DNA from: Crambe crambe
Lineage: Eukaryota > Porifera > Demospongiae > Poecilosclerida > Crambeidae
Direction of reading: 5' to 3'
Length of the DNA stretch: 64,000 nt
Assembly (NCBI GenBank): GCA_963924555.1
Contig: OZ004585.1
Span: forward strand, 2,555,488-2,619,487
Positions 32,150 through 42,706 of this stretch are shown piece after piece; within the stretch, counting starts at the first letter, position 1, and each line of letters begins with the position of its first letter. The position numbers and the translations under genes were made by a program. The notes beneath the pieces were generated by a model. That model made no database searches. It was not told the DNA's origin and saw only the letters and a program-made list of their open reading frames with translations.

Positions 32150-32390
32150 AAAGGTGTGAATAGAAAATAGTCTATGTATAGATGATATATCTGTATTGCA
32201 TTGTAGCACTTTTAAGGTCAAGATAACTCGCATACTAACTGTTACACCTTGTGACAATGCACGTGCCAAAGATGTGTTTCGAAATATTGAAATACTCTAC
32301 GTTATGTCTACATGACACATCCTACTGCACTGTGTTTAAACTTATACTTTCAAGATAACACATCATGTAATAACTGTTATTTAGCTTGAT
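32150..32390. repeat. Further satellite-like units upstream of GPCR copy 3
   Basis: Two more degenerate units of the array at 30885-31470 (GAAAATAGTCTATGTATAGATG; CAAGATAACACATCATGTAATAACTGTTAT). They end about 200 bases before the receptor start codon. The stretch 31936-32150 shows nothing recognisable. Confidence 0.5.
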
Positions 32391-32492
32391 AGTTCACGTG
32401 GGACTTATTATGATAGTTCTCTAAATAACAATATTAAATAACCTGCTAAAACTAATCTTTGGTATCACATGAGATGGCGAATATTAAGCTAC

Positions 32493-32500
32493 TATAAAAA
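32493..32500 (+). promoter_or_regulatory. Putative TATA box of GPCR copy 3
   Basis: TATAAAAA lies 92 bases before the ATG at 32592. Assigned by position and sequence only; the equivalent site of copy 2 is at 25946-25953. Confidence 0.4.
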
Positions 32501-32591
32501 TTGCATTATCTACGAATGAATCATCCATAGGATTGAAAAAACCAGCAATTGGGCAAGACCAAAGAGTTAAGCTGTCATACTACAAAAAATC

Positions 32592-34736
32592 ATGTTTACT
32601 TTCCTTCAGATTATCTTTATTACTTTCCTAGCAGTTTCTACTCATGCTAGAGAGAAATCAACTCTACACATATTGGCACTGGTGCCGATGGTTCGAGAAA
32701 ATGAGACAACTCTGCCAGTTGAGAATTGGAGAAGAGGATGGGAAATGATCCCTGGTGCAAACCTAGCTGTTGATATGATAAATAATGACTCCACGATCCT
32801 CCAAGACAATTTCTTAAAATTGATAATCATCAATAGCAATGCAGGTGATTCATTCGACAGTTTGGTGGATTTTATGAGAGTTTCTACTAACAAAGAGAGT
32901 AATAATATTACTGCAATAATTGGAATATTCTTCGATAAAGAAATTGAGATTTTTTCACCTCTGGCTGATAAATTCAACATCAATTTGCAACTATCAACAT
33001 CAATGTCCCCTAAAGTATTCAACAGAGAAAAGTTTCCACAGCAATTTCACATGGTGCAGTCAACATCTGTCCTAGTAAGAGCTTTATTCAGTCTAATGAA
33101 CTTCTATAACTGGACTGGACCATCCGTCATCACTTCTGGCTCTGATCCACTCTATATCCAAATCGCTGAAGAGATTCATGCCACTTCCAAGCAATACTCG
33201 GACACAGCAATACAAAACTTGATCCATAATTTTGGAAAAGACTCTGATGATACCATTTTCGATCAGCTGAAATCTAATTTAATAATACTCTCCATGAACA
33301 TACAAAATGCAGTCAACTTGATATGCACTGCTCATTCTAAAAACCTCATATGGCCGAAATATGCCTGGATCATCCTTACCCACAGTATCGATGACTTCAA
33401 ATCACATGCTGCAATTGTGAATGAAAGATCAAATTGCACTGCTGACAAACTAACAGAAGGAATCATATTTATCGAACAGCATCATACAGTACATGATCAT
33501 GACTTGAAGTTGATATCTGGACTGACATACAACAATTTATCACGACTGCTACAAAATCGTTCACTCGCACCAAAGGTCAACCCTTATGCTTATGTACTAC
33601 ATGATGCAATATGGACCATAGCACTGGCTTTGAATGAAAGTAATGATACTGACATAAGTGCAACACTGAATGATATAGACTTCACTGGAGCAAGTGGTCC
33701 TGTAAAGTTTGTGAACAATGAAAGAGAAGGATTGAGTGTTGAGATTCTCCATGTAAGAGATGTCGTTACAAATCTTGGTATTTATATCGATGGGAATCTC
33801 ACTATTGTAAATCACATTGAAGATTTCACACTAATAGATAATGCTCAAACTAGTGCCTATCAAAAGAAAGCAATCATTTATGTTGGAATCACTTCCTGCA
33901 GTGTGATCATGACCACCATATTCATAACTCTGGTGCTTATCTTCTACTTACATTTTCGACATGAAGAAGCCATTAAAGCAACGAGTACCGTACTGAGCAT
34001 GATGGTATTTCTAAGCTGCTATCTTGTCTTGCTTTATCTATTGCTTTTAAATCTCACTCTTTTGCCACAATATCAACACTTTCCCATCGAATTCAAAACA
34101 TTTACATGCGTGATTTACATCTGGTTAAACGGTTTGGGTGTCCCAACTAATCTTATACTAGCAACATTGATTGTTAAAATGGTACGAGTATATCGAATAT
34201 TCAGTGTGGCCAACATTAAAAATAAATATCAGTCGAATTTGATCTTATTTTTAGAGATATTTGTGATTATGATACCAAATTTGGTCATCCTGATACTATG
34301 GTCAACCATTGATACTTGCAGCATTGAGAGAGTAAATTACTTTCAAGACTCCGTAACAGGTGAAACTACTGCTACAGACAGTGATCATTTACTGATATGG
34401 CTGGCTCTTCTCACCCTGTACCTTATCATACTGATGGTTTCTCTGGTGGCAGTTGCGGTTAAAACAAGGAAAATACAATACAAGAATTTTAAAGACACCA
34501 AAAAAGTTAATGCTCTTGTCTTACTGCTGATTTTGACCTTTGTTCTCACTTCCTACTGGTTCATCATACGCACTATTCGATATGATCACATACTGGAACA
34601 TGTAATACTTCACATTGGACACATTTTGATAATATACGAGATGATGGGTTTCCTATTCGTACCAAAGATATATCCCCTGATCAAAGAAAAGTGGTTTACG
34701 AAAATTAATACAGACCATGCAGGCTGTAAGGACTAA
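32592..34736 (+). CDS. GABA-B-like class C GPCR, copy 3 (second-loop Cys lost)
   Basis: Intact single-exon frame of 714 residues, starting MFTFLQIIFITFLAVSTHAR, a good signal peptide. The layout matches copy 2: ligand-binding domain to about residue 400, short linker, seven helices, with FTCVIYIWLNGLGVPTNL in TM3 and GFLFVPKIYPLIKEKWF in TM7, ending in GCKD. It differs in one telling way. Where copy 2 reads AIELCDSDHLL, this copy reads ATDSDHLL at about 34370-34385, so three codons including the conserved second-loop cysteine are missing in frame. The TM3-loop disulfide typical of class C receptors could not form there. The frame is otherwise open, so either the receptor tolerates this or it is at an early stage of decay. 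An AATAAA lies at about 34742. Confidence 0.85.
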   Translation: MFTFLQIIFITFLAVSTHAREKSTLHILALVPMVRENETTLPVENWRRGWEMIPGANLAVDMINNDSTILQDNFLKLIIINSNAGDSFDSLVDFMRVSTNKESNNITAIIGIFFDKEIEIFSPLADKFNINLQLSTSMSPKVFNREKFPQQFHMVQSTSVLVRALFSLMNFYNWTGPSVITSGSDPLYIQIAEEIHATSKQYSDTAIQNLIHNFGKDSDDTIFDQLKSNLIILSMNIQNAVNLICTAHSKNLIWPKYAWIILTHSIDDFKSHAAIVNERSNCTADKLTEGIIFIEQHHTVHDHDLKLISGLTYNNLSRLLQNRSLAPKVNPYAYVLHDAIWTIALALNESNDTDISATLNDIDFTGASGPVKFVNNEREGLSVEILHVRDVVTNLGIYIDGNLTIVNHIEDFTLIDNAQTSAYQKKAIIYVGITSCSVIMTTIFITLVLIFYLHFRHEEAIKATSTVLSMMVFLSCYLVLLYLLLLNLTLLPQYQHFPIEFKTFTCVIYIWLNGLGVPTNLILATLIVKMVRVYRIFSVANIKNKYQSNLILFLEIFVIMIPNLVILILWSTIDTCSIERVNYFQDSVTGETTATDSDHLLIWLALLTLYLIILMVSLVAVAVKTRKIQYKNFKDTKKVNALVLLLILTFVLTSYWFIIRTIRYDHILEHVILHIGHILIIYEMMGFLFVPKIYPLIKEKWFTKINTDHAGCKD

Positions 34737-34934
34737 GTCATAATAAACACCTGAAAATTGTGCATTCATCCACTAACATAATGTCTATGTATCATCAACA
34801 TTGTAATTAGCTATCAGTTTCTTCAGTATGGTTTATGTACAGTCATTTTACTTAGTGTGGCAAGAGTGCATGCTCATACGCACAGCATGATAATAATATA
34901 TGGTAAAAGGTTACCACAGCTATAAGCTACAAGC

Positions 34935-35200
34935 GAGGGAAAAAACATTTCATGAAATGAAAAAAAAATGTAGGGATGACCACTGCTCAAAAAGTAAGGA
35001 AACAAGAAGGATGTTCTGTATATCCAGTCAACAATCCCTACATATACGTACATTACTACACTATAATCTGAAGCTACCTGACGTATATGTAGGGATTGTT
35101 GGCTGGATATACAGAACGAAGATTGATCCTATTTCCTTACTTTTTTGAGCAGTGGTCATCCCTACATCTTTTTTTCATTTCACGAAATGTTTTTTCCCTT
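34935..35200. mobile_element. TAGGGAT hairpin element (left arm shortened)
   Basis: The left arm (AGGGAAAAAACATTTCATG, TGTAGGGATGACCACTGCTC, GTATATCCAGTCAACAATCC) pairs with the right arm (GGGATTGTTGGCTGGATATA, GCAGTGGTCATCCCTACATC, TTTCACGAAATG). The loop reads TACTACACTATAATCTGAAG, the same orientation as at 43426. The left arm lacks about 20 bases around GGATGGAAATGGGATCAATC. Reading frames across it are hairpin artefacts. Confidence 0.75.
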
Positions 35201-35743
35201 ACTTGTTCCTGGTCTTTCTTCCTCTCTTTTATGGTTTTAGCTATGTATAGAGTTCATTCTTCTATGTGTATGCAGGGACAGATGAAAGAAGAATAGTTCT
35301 CCAATAGGATACCAGCCCAATCATTATCAACGAGTCAAGGTATTGTGTTATTGTTGAGCTATATTTGGAGGTCGAAGATGCTGAAATAGAGTCTACCAGT
35401 AGATGGATTGGTGAATCTAAATCCCCGAGTTGACAAAGTAGTCTATCATCATCATCAGAGCTAGCTAGCTATATAGCTGAGTAATATTATAATTTTGAAT
35501 AATATACATGCGCATGCGTATTATAGAAAAGATGGCTTCCACTAATTGAATTAATTGAGTGCTGTGCTCTGTAGCCGTAGTGTCTCCCTTTTCATCGACT
35601 CTTTCGAGGATCAACGAGTAGAAAAGATCGTAGTTGGTAGAATTTGGCTGTAGCTTGAGTGGTTCGAGAGATATTGTTGTCTAAGAAAAAGAAGAAGAAG
35701 AAGAAGAAGAAGAAGAAGAATAGAGAAGAAGAAGAATCCAGCG
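35201..35743 (+). repeat. Repeat unit with (GAA)n tail, copy 1
   Basis: Follows the hairpin directly, as at 43724 and 44494. It contains TTTTATGGTTTTAGCTATG, GCAGGGACAGATGAAAGAAG, a TCTAAATCCCCGAGT segment, GCGCATGCGTATTATAGAAA, a CGAGGATCAACGAGTAGAAA segment and GGTTCGAGAGATATTGTTGT, and ends in a run of GAA triplets (35692-35735). The three copies, the last two in tandem, each run about 800 bases with their hairpin. A microsatellite tail of this kind suggests retroposition (inference). Confidence 0.6.
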
Positions 35744-36348
35744 ATTTAAATTCAATTCAAAACATTTAAACGGTTTGGGTGTCCCAACAAATCTTATACA
35801 TTGATTGTTAAAATGGTATGAGTATATCGAATATTCAGTGTGATCAACAGTTGAATTCGATCTTATTTCTAGAGATATTAGTGATTATGATACCAAATTT
35901 GGTCATCCTGACACTGTGGTCAACCATTGATACTTACAGCATTAAGAGAGTAAATTACTTTCAAGACTCTGTAACAGGTGAAATTATTGCTATAGAGATG
36001 TGTGACTGTGATCATTTACTGGTATGGCTGGCTCTTCTCATCCTGTACCTTATCATACTGATGGTCTCTCTGGTGGCAGCTGCGGTAAAGACAAGGAAAA
36101 TACGATACAAGAATTTCAAAGACACCAAAAAAGTTAATGCTCTTGTCTTCCTGTATATTTTGACCATTATTCTCACAACTTCCTACTGGTTCATCATACG
36201 CACTATTCAAGATGATCTCATAGAGAATGCAGTACTTCATATTGGACACATTTTGGGAGTGTACAAGTTAATGGGTTTCCTATTCGTGCCTAGGATATAT
36301 CCCCCTGATCAAAGAAAAGTGGTTTACAAAATAGTGTCCAGGCTGTAA
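35744..36348 (+). pseudogene. GPCR 3' fragment (TM3 to C-terminus)
   Basis: This is the last third of a GABA-B-like receptor, joined directly to the (GAA)n tail of the repeat at 35201-35743. Compared with the copy at 32592-34736, small deletions remove the TM3 cysteine region (AACATTTAAACGGTTTGGG) and part of the following helix. From 35860 the frame is open and keeps the second-loop cysteine (IEMCDCDHLL) and FKDTKKVNALVF. An extra C at about 36300 (ATATATCCCCCTGATC) shifts the end to PPDQRKVVYK in place of PLIKEKWF. Not functional as a receptor. Confidence 0.82.
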
Positions 36349-36735
36349 GGACTAAGTCGTAATAAACACCCAAAAATTGTGTATTCACTTACTACTACTA
36401 TAATGTCTATGGATCAACATTGTAATTATTATTTCTTACTGTGTGGTCATAAAATTATTATTATGGTATACCATGTACAGTCATTTAACTTAAAAATGTC
36501 AAGTATTCAAGAGTGCATGCTCATGGTAACAATATTATGGTAAAAGGTTACCACAGGTACGTATAAGCACAAGGAATTATGAAGGCTGAGTGGTACTGAA
36601 GAGTTGATTATGATGGGGAGGGGGGACAGATATGGCGACACAATAGAACTATATATTTATAGAGAGTTAATATTATTATATCAAACCACAAGTTAAACAA
36701 TATTCAAAGGTCATACAAAAAGTAAACAAACAATT

Positions 36736-37006
36736 GAAAGGAAAAAAATTTTATGCTAAATAAAAAGGCCATGTAGGGTTAGCCTGTACTTCAACAGTTT
36801 CTGTCAACAAAAATCAATAATCCCTACATCACTGCCTAAACCAAGCAGAACACTCGACATGAACAATTAAAGCAGCTTGGTGGGAGGCAGTGATGTAGGG
36901 ATTATTATTGAAGGCAGCATTATTTTGATTTTTGTTGACAGAAACTGTTAAAATACAAGCTAACCCTACATGGCCTTTTTATTTAGCATATATTTTTTTC
37001 CTTTCA
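36736..37006. mobile_element. TAGGG hairpin element, ATTTAGCAT type
   Basis: The left arm (GAAAGGAAAAAAATTTTATG, CTAAATAAAAAGGCCATGTA, TTTCTGTCAACAAAAATCAA, ATAATCCCTACATCACTGCC) pairs with the right arm from GGCAGTGATGTAGGGATTAT to CATGGCCTTTTTATTTAGCA. The right arm carries an extra GAAGGCAGCATTA segment. It shares the CTAAATAAAAAGG outer and CCCTACAT inner motifs with 45281-45550. Confidence 0.75.
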
Positions 37007-37098
37007 TACTAAGCTCATGTATCAACTATACGAGATCAATCCATCATATCGTCATACCAACTTTAATAATCCATTATGTAATTCATTTACAGCTTATA

Positions 37099-37198
37099 AA
37101 TTTTATTTATTATTTATTTATTTATTTATTTATTATTTATTTATTTATTATTTATTCATTTATTTATTTATTATTTATTTATTTATTTATTTATTTTG
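37099..37198. repeat. (TTTA)n microsatellite
   Basis: About 100 bases of TTTA repeats with occasional TTA units and one TTCA change. Hydrophobic repetitive frames across it are artefacts. It lies between a hairpin element and the 3' end of a DUF1647-type gene. Confidence 0.9.
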
Positions 37199-37273
37199 CC
37201 CAAAGTATGAAAATATTGTAATAAAGAGGAACATAAATCTTGACATCATTTGAAACATGTCAGACAGAAAGAG

Positions 37274-38296
37274 CTACAATGGTTTCTTACATATCGAAAT
37301 GTAAGCAGCATACATTTTAGTTGGTCTACGAAGTATTTCAATTCCACTTGAACCGCGTATTTCATTAAAAGCTGCACTGAAATCCTTGGAAAAGTCACGT
37401 ACCAGTATGGCATCGAAGGCTGATTGGTCATATCTGTGACAACCTGCATAAGCATTCATTGGCCTCTTAAAGTTGCATCCATAGAGACCAGCACCAGGTG
37501 GAGCAATACATTCAGGGTGAAGTGCACAGTCCACCCATTTTGGCAAGAATTTATCTTTGACAAAGTCATTTGCCCTAAAAACAATCGAGTTGGCTTCAAA
37601 CTGTGGTGCAGCTTTCATCATCTGTTCTCTGGTCATATTTTTCATATGAAGGTACTCAAACATTTTATCATGTGTCGTTCTTATAACACTGTCTATCCTA
37701 CGTAGTGGCAAGATTGGAAATTTTATGAGATTAGCAACATATTTCAGGAAATTGGGAGTTATACGACAGCTTGCATCGCACCAAAAGAATACTTCATTTC
37801 TTTCACTCAGTTCTTTAATGATCAATGGCTTCCAGGCATAAGTATTCAATTTTTTAGTATGGGGAGGATACTTGCTGAAGTTAAACTTTCTTACTTCTGT
37901 GTTACAATATGATGATATAGTATTTTGATGAGCTGGGTTCAATCCCAAGTCGTAAACAATGATCTTATTTTGTGGTAAAAGTGCATGTAGTGAGCCAAAA
38001 AAATCTTTGCTTTCTTTAAAATGATTGCTTGAGAGTGCAGTCACTACTACCATCTTGCACAGTATATAGTCAGCACAGCTGCAGTTCAGATGTTGTTGCA
38101 CCTTATTTCCTCCCTCAGAAACACATAGGTCTCCCAATTTTGTTTCAGCTGCAACAGAACAACATTGTCGATTAGGGCTGGGTATCATGAAAGGAATAGG
38201 TGAGCGTGGAATGGGTGAGCGTGTAATAATGTATAGACTCAGAGTAAGAAAAGCTAGCATCACCAAGACTGATATCAAAACTCGAAATTTCATCAC
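37274..38296 (-). CDS. DUF1647-like type II membrane protein, copy 2
   Basis: Intact single-exon frame of 340 residues starting MMKFRVLISVLVMLAF. Residues about 5-24 form the membrane anchor, followed by a short Pro/Ser/Arg stem (SPIPRSPIPF) and a cysteine-rich segment (CCSVAAETKLGDLC, CSC). The lumenal domain has the family motifs in order: VVVTALSSNHFKES, IIVYDLGLNP, RKFNFSKYPPHTKKL, YAWKPLIIKEL, FFWCDASCRI, HPECIAPPGAGLYGC, YAGCHRYDQSAFD. It is closer to the copy at 52465-53622 (WCDASCRI, HMKNMTREQMMKAAPQF) than to copy 1. The probable location is the secretory pathway and a glycosyltransferase-like role is inference. The stem lacks the SPRSSPSS repeats of copy 3. Confidence 0.8.
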   Translation of the reverse strand: MMKFRVLISVLVMLAFLTLSLYIITRSPIPRSPIPFMIPSPNRQCCSVAAETKLGDLCVSEGGNKVQQHLNCSCADYILCKMVVVTALSSNHFKESKDFFGSLHALLPQNKIIVYDLGLNPAHQNTISSYCNTEVRKFNFSKYPPHTKKLNTYAWKPLIIKELSERNEVFFWCDASCRITPNFLKYVANLIKFPILPLRRIDSVIRTTHDKMFEYLHMKNMTREQMMKAAPQFEANSIVFRANDFVKDKFLPKWVDCALHPECIAPPGAGLYGCNFKRPMNAYAGCHRYDQSAFDAILVRDFSKDFSAAFNEIRGSSGIEILRRPTKMYAAYISICKKPL

Positions 38297-38606
38297 GGCA
38301 CTTCAATGGTGTGGTAAGGGATCGAAGGATCTGTGATATAAATGAAGAGGTAGGACGGAAGCACTGATGGAGACGATAATTAAGTTAATAGTCTAAAATA
38401 TGATACTTAGAAACTCAGAGCTACAGAGCTACCTTCATAATAGAGTTTAAGAAAGTAGTGACATGTCTTTGACAATGCACCATCTAACTGCAAGAAGCCT
38501 GATGACTATCTGAATCCAGACAAGATGAATGTCTCAGATGGTGGGAAGCAGCCATTCATGAGAGACACACTGTGGGATGGAAACTTTGAGGGAGGAAAGA
38601 AGTTGC

Positions 38607-38720
38607 AAACACTACACAATGTATGCAGGAATTAGCTGTAGCAACATGTGGTTAAGCTACTCAAGTGTGAATGACCACATTGACCACCACCTGATTTCCT
38701 GCATACATTGTGTAGTGTTT
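38607..38720. mobile_element. MITE with AAACACTACACAATG ends
   Basis: AAACACTACACAATGTATGC at the left pairs with GCATACATTGTGTAGTGTTT at the right, with further imperfect pairing inside. About 114 bases, non-coding. Confidence 0.7.
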
Positions 38721-39593
38721 GGCATGTATTAAACACATAATAAGTATGAAGGGTTATAAATGTATATATTTTGAGATATCAGTTGTACAATTTTCCAAAA
38801 TATTTTTGCTATCTCGGTCATGGTTGGACTTAGGAGTTTTTTAAATAGACCATTGGAAAGCTCTTTGAAAAAGCTGCATTTTGGTGGTAAAAAAAAGGTT
38901 CTAGGGGCATGTATGAAGGCAGTATGAAGCCTAGAAGTTCGACGAAATATTTTCGAAAACCACCAAAGTTGTGGGAACCAACCCCCATAAATCAAAATGT
39001 GAATTTGTTCACCTATTCAGATAATAGCTGTATGCAAATTTTAGGCCCAGTGCTATACTTCATTCCAGAGAAACAATGCATTTCATATAGTCTCATTGAA
39101 ACTCTATGTATCACACTGGAAATTTATGGTTAGTAATTACATTCTTTTGTGACCACATGGTTTCTATGTCTGACCACCCTTAAAGTACTATTATGATTGC
39201 AATAGACCTGTGGATGGAAACCTGGACCAAGCCACAGAATGCCAGCAAATCAACATGAAGCCTAGCAAATCATCATTATTGATTAAATCAAAAGACTGAT
39301 CACTGTTAGATGATAGTTCTGTATGCCATAGCAGTAGCTAGACATAAGGTTTCCTGGCTGAACATGTGGGTCAAAACAAACCTATCTGTATTAATAAAAT
39401 AAAACAACCTATTTTTTGTGTTATCTGTATTAATGTTATTATATCTGTTTTTTTACACATTAATTTTGTTCTTACAGTGAATATAAATAGCTAGCTACAT
39501 AGCAACCAATTAACTCATACACAGGCACACTTTGTAGTGGGGAGGGAAGAAGGCAGGCTTGGGTACGAGGATACTAGCTGATCAACTCTATAG
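38721..39593. other. Intergenic, no gene seen
   Basis: AT-rich sequence. Short frames at 38729-38995 (minus) and 38909-39133 (plus) overlap each other and show no family features. Confidence 0.4.
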
Positions 39594-40078
39594 ACCATTT
39601 TTTGTCGGGGGTGTGTAGTCACATGATACCGTAGAAGGTATGATGATCCTTACCTAAAAATTGTTCTTACGTAGGGCAGAAGCTTCGAAGCTGGCTAGCT
39701 GTATTGAAGAATGCCTTCTAGTTGCTGTAGAATAGGCTGCACTAAGCGGTACAGCAAAGAAAAAGGACAGATTCCTATCGATTAAAATCTCCAAACAAGA
39801 TGCTTGGCCACTTAATCCACTTAGCTCCAGGTACCATATGGATCAGGCAAGTCTTCTTTGTCAATCTTGAGCTTTTCAGCATACCTTCTTTCTAGAGAAG
39901 TACAATAGGATCATGTAAAATGCTCTGGTACAGGCATCTATAGCTTGCTCTCTGAAAAATAATATTACTATTAGTTAGCTGCCATTGTTTCTTGCCCTAC
40001 ACAACATGCGACTAGCGCGCGCCCTAGCTAATCGCGTGGGTGGGGGTATCATGTGAGCTGATGAGTCACACCCCCGAC
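39594..40078. mobile_element. MITE with GTCGGGGGTGTG ends, carrying a 340 bp insert
   Basis: The left end GACCATTTTTTGTCGGGGGT followed by GTGTAGTCACATGATACC and the right end GGTATCATGTGAGCTGATGA followed by GTCACACCCCCGAC match the element at 62613-62769. That second element is only about 150 bases, so about 340 bases from 39671 to 40010 are an insertion or an ancestral interior. No gene lies within it. Confidence 0.65.
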
Positions 40079-40962
40079 ATACAGTACAAAATCCAATGTT
40101 TACAGGCATCAGGTTAGCATTCTTAGGTGCTTATTGACAAACAGTGACGATCTATCTTGCTAAGAACCAATTTGAGCCATTCAGCATTTTGGGACCATAA
40201 AAGTCATGTGCTCTCATCGACTGATTTCAATGACTGTTATTAATTTTTTTCTGAAAGTGTTACCACAACAGTTGGTAACTTTCACAATTATTATAAAGCT
40301 ATAACAGTAGTATACACTATTAGTATAGTAATCACATGCTTTTGAGTGTAATTTGGGTATAATTGCATGAGAAACTGGCTAGATAATTGCACAAGGCAAA
40401 GCCAAGTGCAATTTTAGACAGTTTTGAATGCAATTATACCTGTGATTGCCTATTAATCATAATAATGGTAGATTACTTGTATCAGCCAGGCAGCTGCATG
40501 TAGGAAGCTGTTTATGTGAACCTGTAATGCTTGCCACGAAACACTTACTTCAGCCTAGTGGTGGATTAATTTCACTCAAACTAATGAGGGTAAATGTACT
40601 AATAAATAATAACCATATGATTAATGAATGAATTAAAGATATACGTATAGAGCTATTCTCATCAGGATTATCTCATGTTTACAATAATAAGAAAAAAGTG
40701 CATTAGTGCTATTCTCATAACGTGCCTTGTCAAACGATAGTACTATTCGACAAACAAAAATATATTATATGTGAGTGTATGCAGCATTATTTCTGGAGGA
40801 ACCTAGAATTATCTAAATTTCACATTTTATATTGTAGGGGGAATAACTTACTCTTCCAAGTTCAAAACAAGCTTTGGATATCAATAGCTAATTATTTCTT
40901 ACTATTATGAAAAAATCAAGGATTCCTGCCAGTAATTAAAAGCCTTCTGTTCTGAAAAAAAA
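40079..40962. other. Intergenic, no gene seen
   Basis: AT-rich sequence with two short frames (40446-40631, 40722-40910) that show no recognised motifs. Nothing else was identified. Confidence 0.35.
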
Positions 40963-41098
40963 ATGAATATTTCCTTTCTGATTGTTTTATTATATGTATT
41001 CTTCTTGTAGTTCCTCTTCATGCTGAAGAGAGATCCACACTACACATATTGGCACTGGTGCCGATGGTTCAAGGAAATGAGACAACTCTGCCAGTTGC
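40963..41098 (+). pseudogene. GPCR 5' fragment (signal peptide and first strand)
   Basis: An ATG at 40963 opens MNISFLIVLLYVFFL and stops. One frame over, the sequence reads VVPLHAEERSTLHILALVPM followed by VQGNETTLPV, the start of the GABA-B-like receptors here. It breaks off at CCAGTTG, 41098. A frameshift near 41005 and the truncation make it a relic. Confidence 0.8.
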
Positions 41099-41179
41099 CA
41101 TTTGCTTTATCTATTGTTAACTTTTCCTATGATAGTACTTGGCCTCGAGTGAGGCCGTTCTCCGTAACTTAGCAGTTGG

Positions 41180-41650
41180 AGAAAAGGTTGGTATATACAA
41201 AGGGCCACTCCCCTGAGTGACTAAATGTATTGGGATGCCTGATATACGTAGATAGGTGAGTATATGTTGGCTGAAACATCCTCCATGGGCGCTGCCCCGT
41301 CACAGCAATGTTGGGGTATCTGGCCATCCGTCAACAATCATCCGGCCCTCTCTTTCTCTTCTAGGACGGCTCAACACTTCAAGATCCCGGCTTGTCAAAG
41401 CACTGTGGGAGGCACTAAGGTTAATAGGAGTAGATGATTCCAAGTTCAGTGGCCACATGCAGGTTCCGTATAGGAGCGGCCACAACAGCAGCATTAGCGA
41501 CTCCCTCATACAAAACTCTGGGCCGTTGGAAGCCCACAGCATCCACTACATATATAAGGACACCTTGGCAACGTCTCACAGCAGTGTCAGCGACATTGGT
41601 ATCTCCAGACCTCACGCATCCCACTTGCTGACTACCACGACATTATTATT
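41180..41650 (+). pseudogene. Tyrosine recombinase C-terminal fragment (DIRS/Crypton type)
   Basis: Pieces in shifted frames read CPVTAMLGYLAIRQ, SGPLFLF, DGSTL, RSRLVKALWEALRLIGVDDS and KFSGH, then FRIGAATTAALATPSYKTLG and RWKPTASTTYIRTPWQRLTA. The GH-x-FRIGAATTAA segment holds the box II Arg, and LGRW followed by TYIR holds the catalytic Tyr of eukaryotic tyrosine recombinases, as in DIRS, Ngaro and Crypton elements. At least two shifts and a deletion are present and no reverse transcriptase is nearby, so the element class is unresolved. It sits just after the GPCR 5' fragment. Confidence 0.75.
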
Positions 41651-42282
41651 GCTTAATGCACTATACATTCATTATTATCATACCAATCACAAATACAGTC
41701 ATCATTAATTGTCCTCTAACTACAGTTCTATACTCCACGTGGTTGGGGAGTGTGGCACGACCATGTATCTTGCTCTATTTCAGGTGGATTGCCAAATGAG
41801 AAGGAGACGCATAATATAGTCAACAGACACATCCTCTGGTGAAAGCATATCTGGTGTGAAGGCCTCCATGGATGGACAGGAAACCAAAAAAGCCGAGGCA
41901 GAACACTGCCCACAACATTGTCCTGTCAAAGTCTGTCGTTTGCTTTGACCATGCCTGGTGGATTCTATGGAGGAGGTTGGGAGTGATAGGCAGGCAGCTG
42001 CAGACCTGTCATCCACGCATGCTTCAAAACATACTGTATATACCACTAATAATTACCACATTTTCATATAGTGTAAGTTGAGGAGAGTTATCAGCTACAA
42101 TAAACATCATAGTTAATGGACAGTCATGATGAACAAATAACTTTTACTGCATAGGCTGTCAACGATGTCCTGTTATCCATGAAGAGATTATCAGTCAACT
42201 AAACACTTCCCCTAGTGGAATATTTACATAACAGTTGAAACTTTTAAAATTAATAATTTTATGACAGCATTTTCTGCCAATG

Positions 42283-42370
42283 ATCAGTCCAAAGTTCTAA
42301 ACAATGATCTTATGAGCCAAATTTCTTTGAAATGGTTGCTTGAGAGAGCAGTCACTACTCATTTTGCACA
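42283..42370 (-). pseudogene. DUF1647-type gene fragment 1
   Basis: The sequence AACAATGATCTTATGAGCCA and GAAATGGTTGCTTGAGAGAG and CAGTCACTACT matches the region coding IIVYDL through VTALSSNHF in the full-length copies, with deletions. About 90 bases survive. Non-functional. Confidence 0.65.
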
Positions 42371-42511
42371 GCAATAGAATGGTTTCTTGGTGATAACTAA
42401 GAGTAGTGGTGCTTTAGAAATCTGCAATCAGAAGTGAAGTTATTAAAAGCACTGATAAGGCAAATTTCAAAGTCTTAGCTTTGCAGCTGTGATATAATTA
42501 TGATAAAGGAA

Positions 42512-42706
42512 AAATATTTATTCTAAATAAAAAAGAGAACTAGAGATGGCTGTGTGCGGCTCAAAAAAGTTCAGGAAATAAGAGAGTGAATTTCAGTCAA
42601 GTAACCCCTTACCCATCACCAACTACGAGCCAACTATTCCATGATGAGATATAAAGGGAGTGAAGTAGGAATAGTTAGCTTGTAGTTGGTGATGGAGTTA
42701 TCTATA
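42512..42706. repeat. TAGGGAT-type hairpin, partial
   Basis: Starts AAAATATTTATTCTAAATAA and includes GATGGCTGTGTGCGGC, TTCAGGAAATAAGAGAGTGA and CCCATCACCAACTACGAGCC. The second half has only GGAATAGTTAGCTTGTAGTT followed by GGTGATGG to pair with it. It is the truncated relative of 43149-43416. Confidence 0.55.

Noticed and set aside
34900..35296. Frames reading KKCRDDHCSKSKETRR and SSQQSLHI (also 43477-43877, 44130-44590)
   Set aside because: They are translations of the arms of the palindromic elements; each appears on both strands.
36970..37253. Hydrophobic 80-codon frames rich in Tyr, Leu, Phe and Ile
   Set aside because: Produced by the (TTTA)n microsatellite.
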